A stretch of DNA of 64,000 bases, taken from positions 186,001 through 250,000 of the forward strand of contig NZ_KQ954251.1 in assembly GCF_001519065.1 (NCBI RefSeq), written 5' to 3'. The notes beneath the pieces were generated by a model. The model saw only the letters and a list, made by a program, of their open reading frames with translations, was not told where the DNA came from and searched no databases. Below are positions 16,375 through 24,236 of this stretch, in pieces (within the stretch, counting starts at the first letter, position 1; each line of letters opens with the position of its first letter). The position numbers and the translations under genes are program-made. Origin of the DNA: Novosphingobium sp. FSW06-99. Its GTDB lineage: Bacteria; Pseudomonadota; Alphaproteobacteria; Sphingomonadales; Sphingomonadaceae.

Positions 16375-17222
16375 AACGATGCCGTTGCCTCCATGATCTG
16401 GCGCCCATCCTCGGCATAGGCGCCCAGCCTCAGCCCGGCGTCGTGCGCGCGCAAGGCCAGATGCAGCGGCTCGTCCGCGACCGCAGGCGAAGTGCCGCGA
16501 AACCGGAACGCGGTCAGGCGGTTGTCGCCCAGATAGCGCCGCGCCAGATCGAGCAGCAGGCTGGCGGTCAGCGGACCATGCACGACCAGCCCGCGATAGC
16601 CTTCCTGCCCGGTCGCATAAGGCAGATCATAGTGAATGCGATGGCTGTTGAAAGTCAGCGCCGAATAGCGGAACAGCAAAGGCGGCGACGGCGCGATTGT
16701 CCGTGCCAAAGTCCATGCAGCGGCATCGAACCGGTCGGGGCCCGGCAGAGGCGGTGCTGGCGCGGCATCGACGGGTGCGGCCTCGCGATAGACCACAGTC
16801 TGCGTTTCGGACACCGCCAGCGCCTGGTCGCACCGGGTTTCATGCGTCAGTTCGACAAACACCAGCGTGCCGCTGCCACCCTGTTTGGCGGTGATCGCGG
16901 CAATATGCGTGGTGCGCGTGATCGGAGCATCCACCCGCAGCGGCGCGTGGAAGTCGAGTGCGCTGGCCGCCCACATCCGCCGCGGCAGCGCTATCGGGGG
17001 CAGGAAACCCGGCGCCGTTTCGTCGCGGCGTGGGTGACCATCGGGGCCCAGCGTGGCGGTCGGCGCGTCGGGCAGACCCAGGCACCAGTGCAGCCCTTGC
17101 GGTGCGGTGCCGTCGCGCGGTGCATCGCGGTCGAACGTGGCGCACCAGCGCGCGACCAGCCCGCTGTCCAACCGGTCGGTGCGGGTTTCGCTGCGGCCGA
17201 TCCAGGCGTCCCATTCCCCCAT
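16335..17222 (-). CDS. Mesaconyl-C4-CoA hydratase-like protein (HTD2/MaoC family)
   Basis: 295 residues with two hot-dog domains. The first has the FAS1-like dehydratase pattern, including FLPPIALPRRMWAASALDF; the second has the catalytic hydratase motif FNSHRIHYDLPYAT with GLVVHGPLTASLLL. This arrangement is that of mesaconyl-C4-CoA (3-methylfumaryl-CoA) hydratase and itaconyl-CoA hydratase, which make citramalyl-CoA. The ATG overlaps the stop of the upstream dehydrogenase gene as ATGA. It is the last gene of the operon; no citramalyl-CoA lyase follows. Hydration of another branched enoyl-CoA is an alternative role. Confidence 0.8.
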   Translation of the reverse strand: MGEWDAWIGRSETRTDRLDSGLVARWCATFDRDAPRDGTAPQGLHWCLGLPDAPTATLGPDGHPRRDETAPGFLPPIALPRRMWAASALDFHAPLRVDAPITRTTHIAAITAKQGGSGTLVFVELTHETRCDQALAVSETQTVVYREAAPVDAAPAPPLPGPDRFDAAAWTLARTIAPSPPLLFRYSALTFNSHRIHYDLPYATGQEGYRGLVVHGPLTASLLLDLARRYLGDNRLTAFRFRGTSPAVADEPLHLALRAHDAGLRLGAYAEDGRQIMEATASFQGQSSDFPSSTN

Positions 17223-18808
17223 CAGTTGCGTGCCGCCAGCAAACCGCGCGCGATCACCTGCGCCTGAATTTCCGCCGCGCCTTCGAAAATGTTGAGGATA
17301 CGCGCATCGCACAAGACGCGGCTGATCTCGTATTCCAGCGCATAGCCATTGCCACCATGGATCTGCAGCGCGGCATCGGCATTGCTCCACGCGGTGCGCG
17401 CGGCGTGCAGTTTGGCCATACCGGCCTCGATGTCACACCTCTTGCCGGTCACTTTGGCACGCGCGGCGGCATATGTCAGTTCGCGCGCCATGACCCAATC
17501 GACCAGGCTCATCACCAGTTTGTCGGCCACACGCGGAAAGTGCACGATCGCCTGGCCAAATTGCTTGCGCGTGGTGGCATAGGCGAGCCCGAGTTCGAGC
17601 GCCCGGCGCGCCACGCCGACGGCGCGCGCCGCGGTCTGGATGCGCGCGCCTTCAAATGTGCGCATCAATTGCTTGAACCCCTGGCCCTGTTCGCCACCCA
17701 GCAAGGCGTCGGCCGGCGCGGTCACGCCATCGAATTGCAGCGCATATTCGCGCATCCCGCGATAGCCCAGCACTTCGATCTCGCTGCCGGTCAGGCCGGG
17801 CAGGGGAAAGGCATCGTCGTGGGTGCCGCGCGATTTGGGCACCAGCAGCATCGACAGCCCGGCATAGCCCTTTTCATCGGGCAGCGTGCGCGCCAGCAGC
17901 GTCATCAGATCCGATCGGCTGGCATGGGTGATCCAGGTCTTGGCGCCATCGATCACCCATTGGCCATCGATCAGCCGCGCGCGCGTCTGTAGCGAACCCA
18001 GGTCCGATCCGGTGTCGGGCTCGGTGAACACGGCGGTGGGCAGCACTTCGCCGCTGGCGATGCGCGGCAACCACTGCGCCTTTTGCGCCTCGGTGCCGCC
18101 CAGCACGATCAGTTCGCCCGCTATTTCCGACCTTGTGCCCAGCGATCCCGCGCCGATCCAGCCGCGCGACAGTTCCTCGGTGATCACGCACATCACCAGC
18201 TTGTCGAGCCCCAGGCCGCCATATTGTTCAGGGATGCACACCCCGAACGTGCCCAGATCGGCCATTGCCGCCACCGTTTCATCGGGGATCAGCGCGTTGG
18301 CCAGGTGCCAGCCATGCGCATGAGGAATGATCTGCGCATCGGTAAAGCGGCGGAACTGGTCGCGGATGGTATCGAGTTCGCCATCGTCGAACTGCTCGCT
18401 CGGCCAGCGCCCTTCGGCCAGCAGGGCGGCCAGCGCCGCGCGCTCGGGGGCCAGATCGGCCTCGATCAGCGTCGCAACCGCATCGGCCAGACGGCGTGCG
18501 GCATGGCCCAGCCCGAAATCGGCGGGCCGCACGATCTCGTTCTGCCCCATCGGCAATCCGCCGACCAGTTGCGCCAGCGTTTCGGCAAAGGCCAGCCGGA
18601 CCACCAGCGCGTCGACCGGATTGGCATCGCCGTTGCGCGCATGCCAGTCGGCCAGTGCCTCCAGCGCGGCAACGCTGGTGGCGATCCAGGCGAACCCGTG
18701 CGCGACGCGCTGTTCCTGATCGAGGCTGCGGTGAGTCAGCCGGTCGGCCAGTGCTGCCCGTGCCTCGGCCAGATAGGCGCGCGCGGCTGCGAGCGCGCTG
18801 GCGGTCAT
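17222..18808 (-). CDS. Acyl-CoA dehydrogenase of the methylsuccinyl-CoA dehydrogenase type
   Basis: 528 residues: about 130 more than a standard acyl-CoA dehydrogenase because of an N-terminal helical domain, as in methylsuccinyl-CoA dehydrogenase (Mcd) of the ethylmalonyl-CoA pathway. Conserved blocks recalled from Mcd are nearly intact: LSRGWIGAGSLGTRSEIAGE, AVFTEPDTGSDLGSLQTRA, MTLLARTLPDEKGYAGLSM, SEIEVLGYRGMREYALQFDG and CDARILNIFEGAAEIQAQVI, whose FEG Glu is the expected base. Predicted reaction: (2S)-methylsuccinyl-CoA to mesaconyl-C1-CoA, with electrons passing to ETF. It overlaps both neighbours by four bases or fewer. Lack of Ccr and Ecm nearby means the substrate comes from another route. 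Confidence 0.85.
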   Translation of the reverse strand: MTASALAAARAYLAEARAALADRLTHRSLDQEQRVAHGFAWIATSVAALEALADWHARNGDANPVDALVVRLAFAETLAQLVGGLPMGQNEIVRPADFGLGHAARRLADAVATLIEADLAPERAALAALLAEGRWPSEQFDDGELDTIRDQFRRFTDAQIIPHAHGWHLANALIPDETVAAMADLGTFGVCIPEQYGGLGLDKLVMCVITEELSRGWIGAGSLGTRSEIAGELIVLGGTEAQKAQWLPRIASGEVLPTAVFTEPDTGSDLGSLQTRARLIDGQWVIDGAKTWITHASRSDLMTLLARTLPDEKGYAGLSMLLVPKSRGTHDDAFPLPGLTGSEIEVLGYRGMREYALQFDGVTAPADALLGGEQGQGFKQLMRTFEGARIQTAARAVGVARRALELGLAYATTRKQFGQAIVHFPRVADKLVMSLVDWVMARELTYAAARAKVTGKRCDIEAGMAKLHAARTAWSNADAALQIHGGNGYALEYEISRVLCDARILNIFEGAAEIQAQVIARGLLAARN

Positions 18809-20037
18809 CGGGCGCGCTCGAACACGGCGGCAATCCCCTGGCCGCCGCCGATGCACATCGTTTCCAGGCCATAGCGCCCATCGCGGCGCACCAGTTCGCG
18901 CGTCAGGTTGGCAAGAATGCGGCCACCGGTGGCGCCGATCGGATGGCCCAGCGAAATCCCCGAGCCGTTGACATTGAGCAGCGCCTTGCGGCTGTCATCC
19001 TTGCTCCAGCCCCAGCCTTTCAGCACGGCCAGCACTTGCGGAGCGAACGCTTCGTTCAGTTCGACCAGATCGATCTGGTCCCAGCTCAAGCCGCTGCGCG
19101 CAAACAGGCGCTCGACCGCCGGAACCGGGCCGATGCCCATGCGCGCCGGGTCGCAGCCCGCTGCCGCCCACGAATGGAACCAGGCGATCGGTTCGAGGCC
19201 GAGTTCATCCAGCGCGTCTTCGGCGACGATCAGGCAGGCGGCGGCGGCATCGTTCTGCTGGCTGGCATTGCCGGCGGTGACCACCGCGCCGGGAATGGTC
19301 CTGGCCTCGATCGCGCGCAGCTTGCCCAGCGATTCCACGGTGGCATCGGGGCGATAGCCTTCATCGTGATCGAACACCACCGGATCGCCCTTTTTCTGCG
19401 GCACCGGCACGGGCACGAGTTCGTCGGCAAACAGCCCCTTGGCCCAGGCGGCGGTGGCGCGCTGGTGGCTTTGCACGGCATAGGCATCGGCCTCTTCGCG
19501 TGAAATGCCATAGTCGCGCGCGAGGTTTTCGGCGGTTTCGATCATGCCCGAAATCACCCCGAAGCGTTCGACCGGTTGCGACATCAGCCGCCCGCGAGTC
19601 AGCCGGTCGTGCAGCACCAGATTGCCCGCGCGCACGCCCTTGCGGATGTCGGTGGTATAATGTTCGACGTTCGACATCGATTCGACGCCGCCTGCGACCA
19701 CCACGTCGGCGGCGCCGGTTTGCACCATCATCGCCGCGTTGATCACCGCCTGCAGCCCGGACCCGCAGCGCCGGTCGACCTGATAGCCCGGCACCTCCAG
19801 CGGCAATCCCGCCGCCAGCCATGACCAATGCCCGATGGCTGGGGCTTCGCCGCTGCCATAGCCTTGCGCAAACACCACGTCATCGACCCGCGCGGGATCG
19901 ATCCCGCTGCGCGCGATCAGCGCCTTGAGGATCACCGCGCCCAGATCGCCTGCGGTCAGCGGGGCAAGCGCGCCGCCGAATTTGCCGACGGCGGTGCGCA
20001 GCGGAGAGACGATGGCAGCACGGCGCAGTTTGGTCAT
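18805..20037 (-). CDS. Acetyl-CoA acyltransferase (thiolase)
   Basis: 410 residues, a complete thiolase II-type enzyme. Nucleophile Cys91 lies in DRRCGSGLQAVINA; the second and third active-site blocks are ELNEAFAPQVLAVL, NVNGSGISLGHPIGATGGR and CIGGGQGIAAVF. It cleaves 3-oxoacyl-CoA with CoA, releasing acetyl-CoA. In this operon it likely ends a beta-oxidation round whose product feeds the dehydrogenase, CoA transferase and hydratase encoded alongside. Start and stop overlap the flanking genes by four bases, showing tight coupling. Confidence 0.92.
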   Translation of the reverse strand: MTKLRRAAIVSPLRTAVGKFGGALAPLTAGDLGAVILKALIARSGIDPARVDDVVFAQGYGSGEAPAIGHWSWLAAGLPLEVPGYQVDRRCGSGLQAVINAAMMVQTGAADVVVAGGVESMSNVEHYTTDIRKGVRAGNLVLHDRLTRGRLMSQPVERFGVISGMIETAENLARDYGISREEADAYAVQSHQRATAAWAKGLFADELVPVPVPQKKGDPVVFDHDEGYRPDATVESLGKLRAIEARTIPGAVVTAGNASQQNDAAAACLIVAEDALDELGLEPIAWFHSWAAAGCDPARMGIGPVPAVERLFARSGLSWDQIDLVELNEAFAPQVLAVLKGWGWSKDDSRKALLNVNGSGISLGHPIGATGGRILANLTRELVRRDGRYGLETMCIGGGQGIAAVFERAR

Positions 20038-21233
20038 GTCGCGGTTCCTACAATTCCAGAGTCAATCAAGCGGGCCACTTCGCCCGAAGGTAGCCCAAGC
20101 CGTTCGGCCAGCACTTGTTCGCTGTGTTCGCCATTGCGCGGGGCCGGGCGCGGCGGTTCGCGCGGGGTGTCGGGCAACGTGGCAAAGGCGCCGGCGGCGG
20201 GATAGACCGCGCCGCTGGGGTTGGCGGCGGTCCCGAAAATCGGATTGTCGGCCACCAGCGCGGGATCGGCGGCGGCCTCGTGCATTGTGCGATAGGCCGA
20301 ATGGACGATCCCGCCCGCATCGAACGCGGCGGCCAGGTCGGCATGGCGGCACGTGCCGATCGCTGCCTCGAACAGCGGAAACAGCGCATCGCGGTGGGTA
20401 TAGCGCAGCCCGTCATCGGCGGCGAAGGCCACACCGCGCGCATGCTCGATCTGCGCGATCGCGTCGCCCAGCCCGAGCGCTGTAACCAGATTGGCCCATT
20501 GCCGGTGGGTCACCACCACGATCATCGTGCGCACGCCATCGGCAGTGACGAAATCGCGCCCGAACAGCCCGAACACCGTGTTGCCCAGCCGTGGCCGGTC
20601 GGCGCCGGTGGTGACCACTTCGGCCAGACTGCCCAGATTGGCCACCGTGCCGATCGCCACGTCAGACAGCGGCAGGCGCACTTCACCGCCCTGGCCGGTG
20701 GCATCGCGGCGGCGCAGCGCGGCCAATAGCGCAAACGCGGCATAGGCCCCGGTCAGCAAATCCCACGCGGGCAGCACATGGTTGACCGGATCGGGGCCCG
20801 CGCCGGTCAGCAGTGGATAGCCGACCGCGTTGTTGACGGTATAGTCGAGCGCCGGGCTGCCATCGGCCCAGCCCATCACGCGAACGGTGATCAGGCCTGG
20901 GCACCCTTGCGCCAGCGCATCATGCGCCAGAAAGCCCTTGGCCGGGAAATTGGTGACGAATTGCCCGGTCGCGCGCACCAGCGCCTGCAACAGTTCGCGT
21001 CCTTCGGGGTGGGCCAGATCGAGCGCGACCGACCGTTTGGCGCGATTGAGGTTTTCCCAATAGAGCGAGGCATTGTCGGCGGTGACCGGCCAGCGGTGAT
21101 AATCGGGCCCGCCGCCGATCTGGTCGACGCGGATCACCTCGGCGCCCATTTGCGCCAGATAGAGCCCGCAGGTGGGCGAGGCGACGAACGACGACGCCTC
21201 GATCACCGACAGCCCGTTGAGCAGCGGATACAT
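20034..21233 (-). CDS. Mesaconyl-CoA C1-C4 CoA transferase-like protein (2-methylfumaryl-CoA isomerase, CaiB family)
   Basis: 399 residues of the family III CoA transferases. The sequence follows Chloroflexus Mct closely in blocks recalled from memory: VIEASSFVASPTCGLYLAQM, VDQIGGGPDYHRWPVT, VTNFPAKGFL, DPVNHVLPAWDLLTGAY, DRPRLGNTVFGLFGRDF and PRNGEHSEQVLAERLGL. Asp158 (PAWD) is the expected catalytic Asp that carries CoA. Mct moves CoA within mesaconate from C1 to C4. With the Mcd-type and hydratase-type genes downstream, this gives a continuous route from methylsuccinyl-CoA to citramalyl-CoA. The start at 21233 matches the family N-terminus. Confidence 0.85.
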   Translation of the reverse strand: MYPLLNGLSVIEASSFVASPTCGLYLAQMGAEVIRVDQIGGGPDYHRWPVTADNASLYWENLNRAKRSVALDLAHPEGRELLQALVRATGQFVTNFPAKGFLAHDALAQGCPGLITVRVMGWADGSPALDYTVNNAVGYPLLTGAGPDPVNHVLPAWDLLTGAYAAFALLAALRRRDATGQGGEVRLPLSDVAIGTVANLGSLAEVVTTGADRPRLGNTVFGLFGRDFVTADGVRTMIVVVTHRQWANLVTALGLGDAIAQIEHARGVAFAADDGLRYTHRDALFPLFEAAIGTCRHADLAAAFDAGGIVHSAYRTMHEAAADPALVADNPIFGTAANPSGAVYPAAGAFATLPDTPREPPRPAPRNGEHSEQVLAERLGLPSGEVARLIDSGIVGTAT

Positions 21234-21234
21234 G

Positions 21235-22410
21235 TCAGGCCGCGCCCGCGGCGAAATCGCGCAACATCTGCTTGGCGATGACCAGTTGCATGATCTGCGT
21301 AGTGCCTTCGTAAATGCGATAGATCCGCACATCGCGGAAAAACCGTTCGGCCTCATATTCCGACAGATAGCCTGCACCGCCGTGGATTTGCACGCAACGG
21401 TCGGCCACGCGGCCGCACATTTCGCTGGCGAACATCTTGAACGCGGCGGCTTCCTTCAGGATTTTCGCGCCACTGTCGGCTTTGGCAATGGCGTCGCGCA
21501 TCATGCATTGCGCGGCATAGATTTCGGCATAGCTGTCGGCCAGCATGGCCTGGATCAACTGGAAATTGGCGATCGGTTCGCCAAACGCCTTGCGCTCGGT
21601 GGCATAGCGGGTGGCGGTGTCGAGAATGCGCCGGGCATAGCCGGTGCTGGCCGCGCCGACCGACAGCCGCCCGTTGTCGAGGCTCTGCATCGCGGTGGCA
21701 AAGCCTTTGCCTTCCTCGCCGCCGAGCAGGGCGTCGCCTGGCACGAATACATTGTCGAAGATCAGGTCGCCGATATGGCTGCCGGGCTGGCCCATCTTCC
21801 GGTCGGATTTGCCGCGCGATACGCCGGGGGTGTCGAGCGGCACCAGAAAGGCCGAGACATGGGCATTTTTGGGCAGGTTTTCCTTCGACGTGCGCGCCAT
21901 GATCAGGCCGAGTTTGGCATAAGGCGCGTTGGTGATGTACCGCTTGGTGCCGTTGATCACATAGCCATTGCCGCTGCGCACCGCGCTGGTCTGCAACCCG
22001 GCCGAATCCGATCCCGAACCCGGCTCGGTCAGGCCGAACGCGGCGACTTCGCCGGCGGCCAGGCGCGGCAGCCACTGCGCCTTCTGTTCGGGCGTGCCGG
22101 AATTTTTGATCGCCGAACAGACCATGCCGATGTTGATCGAGATGATCGAACGATAGGCCGGCATGGCGTAGGACAGTGTGTGGATCGTTTCGATATATTG
22201 CTGCACGTTCATCCCCGCGCCGCCGTATTCTTCGGGCATGGTCAGGCCAAACAGGCCCATGTCGACCATTTCGGCCTTCAGCGCGTCGGGAATGCCGTCG
22301 TTGGCGATCACCTCGGCCTCGGCGGGCACCAGTCGTTCGCGCACATAGCGTTCGAGCTGTTGGTGAAACTGCGCAAAGACATCAGGGTCCATGCCGGGGT
22401 TGGTGCTCAT
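21235..22410 (-). CDS. Acyl-CoA dehydrogenase
   Basis: 391 residues, standard acyl-CoA dehydrogenase length. Motifs: FGLTEPGSGSDSAGL (flavin contact), YITNAPYAKLGLIMA, the helical segment RKAFGEPIANFQLIQAMLAD, QIHGGAGYLSEYEAERFF, and IYEGTTQIMQLVIAKQML with the catalytic Glu. It carries out the alpha,beta-desaturation of an acyl-CoA, passing electrons to ETF. It lies between the SDR and CoA transferase genes and is likely the first enzyme of the operon's beta-oxidation part. ATG 22410 gives the family N-terminus; an ATG at 22437 overlapping the SDR stop is also possible. Confidence 0.92.
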   Translation of the reverse strand: MSTNPGMDPDVFAQFHQQLERYVRERLVPAEAEVIANDGIPDALKAEMVDMGLFGLTMPEEYGGAGMNVQQYIETIHTLSYAMPAYRSIISINIGMVCSAIKNSGTPEQKAQWLPRLAAGEVAAFGLTEPGSGSDSAGLQTSAVRSGNGYVINGTKRYITNAPYAKLGLIMARTSKENLPKNAHVSAFLVPLDTPGVSRGKSDRKMGQPGSHIGDLIFDNVFVPGDALLGGEEGKGFATAMQSLDNGRLSVGAASTGYARRILDTATRYATERKAFGEPIANFQLIQAMLADSYAEIYAAQCMMRDAIAKADSGAKILKEAAAFKMFASEMCGRVADRCVQIHGGAGYLSEYEAERFFRDVRIYRIYEGTTQIMQLVIAKQMLRDFAAGAA

Positions 22411-22423
22411 GGTCGCGGGGCCC

Positions 22424-23341
22424 TCAGATCGGGTCATAGGGGAAGACATGCGCCGAAACTTCATCGGCACGGGCAAAATTGGGGCGGAACGCGGGTACCA
22501 GTTCATCGGCGATGGCCTGCGCGGTCCACCCTTCGACTTTGGTCATCGACCGCACCGGGCGCGGTTTGTTGAACAGCACGATTTCGTTGCGGCGCACGGC
22601 AAAGATCTGGTTGTTGACCTCGGCCGCGCGGTCGGAGGCGAGGAAGGCCACCAGCGGCGCGATCTTGTCCGCGCTCATCGACTGTATGCGCTCGACGCGC
22701 AATTTCTGTTCGGGGGTTTCGGCGGGGATCGACGCAGTCATCCGGCTCCACGCAAACGGCGCAATGCAGTTCGAACGCACGCCAAAGCGCGCCATGTCGA
22801 GCGCGATCGACTGCGACAGCGCGACCAGACCCAGCTTGGCGGCGGAATAATTGGCCTGACCGACATTGCCGATCAGCCCGCTGGTCGAGGTGAAATGGAT
22901 GAAGCTGCCAGAGCCTTGTTCGCGAAAATAGGGTGTTGCCGCCTTTGACACGTTGAACGGCCCGGTCAGGTTGACATCAATCACCGCCTGCCAGTCGGCA
23001 TGGCTCATCTTGTGCCAGATCGTGTCGCGCAAGATCCCGGCGTTGTTGACCACCGCATCGATCCGGCCAAACCGCTGCACCGCATCCTCGATGATGCTGG
23101 CCGCGCCCAGCGGATCGGCAACGCTGGCCAGATTGGCCCAGGCGCGGCCCCCGGCGGCGCGGATATCGGCAACCGTCGCATCGGCAGGGCCGGTGTCGCC
23201 GCCATCGCCCGCCTGCGCCACGCCCGGATCGTTGACCACCACCGCCGCGCCCTCGCGCGCGCACAGCAGCGCCACTTCGCGGCCGATCCCGCGCCCGGCG
23301 CCGGTAATGGCCACGACTTTGCCTTCGAGAATGCCCGGCAT
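22424..23341 (-). CDS. SDR-family 3-hydroxyacyl-CoA dehydrogenase (17beta-HSD4/MFE-2-like)
   Basis: 305 residues. NAD(P)-binding TGAGRGIGREVALLCA, the NNAG segment VVNNAGILRDTIWHKMS, and the catalytic Ser-Tyr-Lys set (HFTSTSGLIG, NYSAAKLG) are present. The VVVNDPG stretch and the C-terminal extension (VLFNKPRPVRSMTKVEGW) match the dehydrogenase unit of multifunctional enzyme type 2. Predicted role: oxidation of a 3-hydroxyacyl-CoA to the 3-oxoacyl-CoA that the thiolase cleaves. First gene of the operon; AAAGGA lies about ten bases before the ATG. No separate enoyl-CoA hydratase of the crotonase type is encoded. Confidence 0.88.
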   Translation of the reverse strand: MPGILEGKVVAITGAGRGIGREVALLCAREGAAVVVNDPGVAQAGDGGDTGPADATVADIRAAGGRAWANLASVADPLGAASIIEDAVQRFGRIDAVVNNAGILRDTIWHKMSHADWQAVIDVNLTGPFNVSKAATPYFREQGSGSFIHFTSTSGLIGNVGQANYSAAKLGLVALSQSIALDMARFGVRSNCIAPFAWSRMTASIPAETPEQKLRVERIQSMSADKIAPLVAFLASDRAAEVNNQIFAVRRNEIVLFNKPRPVRSMTKVEGWTAQAIADELVPAFRPNFARADEVSAHVFPYDPI

Positions 23342-23413
23342 GCGACTCTGGTCCTTTCGTCTTGCCGGGCCGGGGTATCGATGCCAGGACATCTATTCAA
23401 CATCAGGAATTGA

Positions 23414-23431
23414 TTTTCACACTTGTGAAAA
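23414..23431. promoter_or_regulatory. Perfect palindromic operator, probably for the IclR regulator
   Basis: TTTTCACA and TGTGAAAA, exact inverse repeats, flank a two-base centre (CT). The 18-base palindrome lies in the 103-base gap between the divergent SDR gene (start 23341) and IclR gene (start 23445), 14 bases before the IclR start and about 70 bases before the operon's first start. IclR proteins commonly bind such dyads between their own gene and the target operon. Confidence 0.65.
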
Positions 23432-23444
23432 ATATAGCGGCGCG

Positions 23445-24188
23445 ATGACCGGCCCGGTGCGTTCCGTCTCGCAGGCGTTTGCCATTTTGCGCCTGTTGGC
23501 GAGCGAGGGTGCGCTGACTTTGACACAAGTGTGTCGCGACACCGGGCTCAGCCCGTCGAGCGCGCTCAACCTGCTGCGCACGCTGGTCGGCGAAGGGGCG
23601 CTCGAACGCGCCGGCGATGCGCGGCGCTATCGGCTGACCCCGGCCTGGCAGGGCGCCGACTTGTTGAGCGGCGCGCGCATGGCGCAGCGTATCGCGCAGG
23701 CACAGCCATTGCTCACGCGCTTTGCGCAAGGTCACGACACGGCGTGCGGGCTGTGGCAACAGATCGGGTCCGACCGGCTGACGCTGGTGGCGCTGGGCGA
23801 AAGCGAGGCGACCACGCGCATTCATATGGCGATCGGTCAGCGCCAGCCGGTTGGCGCCGGGTCGGTCGGACGCGCGGTGATCGCCACCGAAGCGCCCGAC
23901 CCGGACGAACTGCACCGGCGGTTTGGCGCCTTGCGCTGGCGCAGGCCATTGGCCTTTGCTGCGTGGGCGGAACAAGTCGCGCGCACACGCCAGACCGGGT
24001 TCGGCATCGACGATGGCTATGCCCACCCCGGCGTGGTGTCGATCGGACTGGTCGTGCCCGGCACGCGCAGTCCCCGGCTGTGCCTGTCCGCCTCGGTTTT
24101 TGCAGGATCGCGCAGCGAGCGCGAGATCGAGGCGCTGGGTGAGGCGCTGCTCGCGCTGACCACCGAGAGCGCATTCCACGAAAGCTGA
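23445..24188 (+). CDS. IclR-family transcriptional regulator
   Basis: 247 residues. The N-terminal winged helix is SVSQAFAILRLLASEGALTL with recognition helix GLSPSSALNLLRTLVGEGAL; the GAF-like effector domain follows, with the usual GSVGRAVIA and QTGFGIDDGYAHPGVVSIGLVVP segments. It is divergent from the acyl-CoA operon and so probably controls it, with an acyl-CoA or free-acid intermediate as effector. The ATG at 23445 is just downstream of the palindrome, so bound protein could also block its own gene. Confidence 0.9.
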   Translation: MTGPVRSVSQAFAILRLLASEGALTLTQVCRDTGLSPSSALNLLRTLVGEGALERAGDARRYRLTPAWQGADLLSGARMAQRIAQAQPLLTRFAQGHDTACGLWQQIGSDRLTLVALGESEATTRIHMAIGQRQPVGAGSVGRAVIATEAPDPDELHRRFGALRWRRPLAFAAWAEQVARTRQTGFGIDDGYAHPGVVSIGLVVPGTRSPRLCLSASVFAGSRSEREIEALGEALLALTTESAFHES

Positions 24189-24236
24189 ATTCGTGCCTCG
24201 TGCCGGTTAGGGGACTTTGCGGAGGGTGCCGCAACC

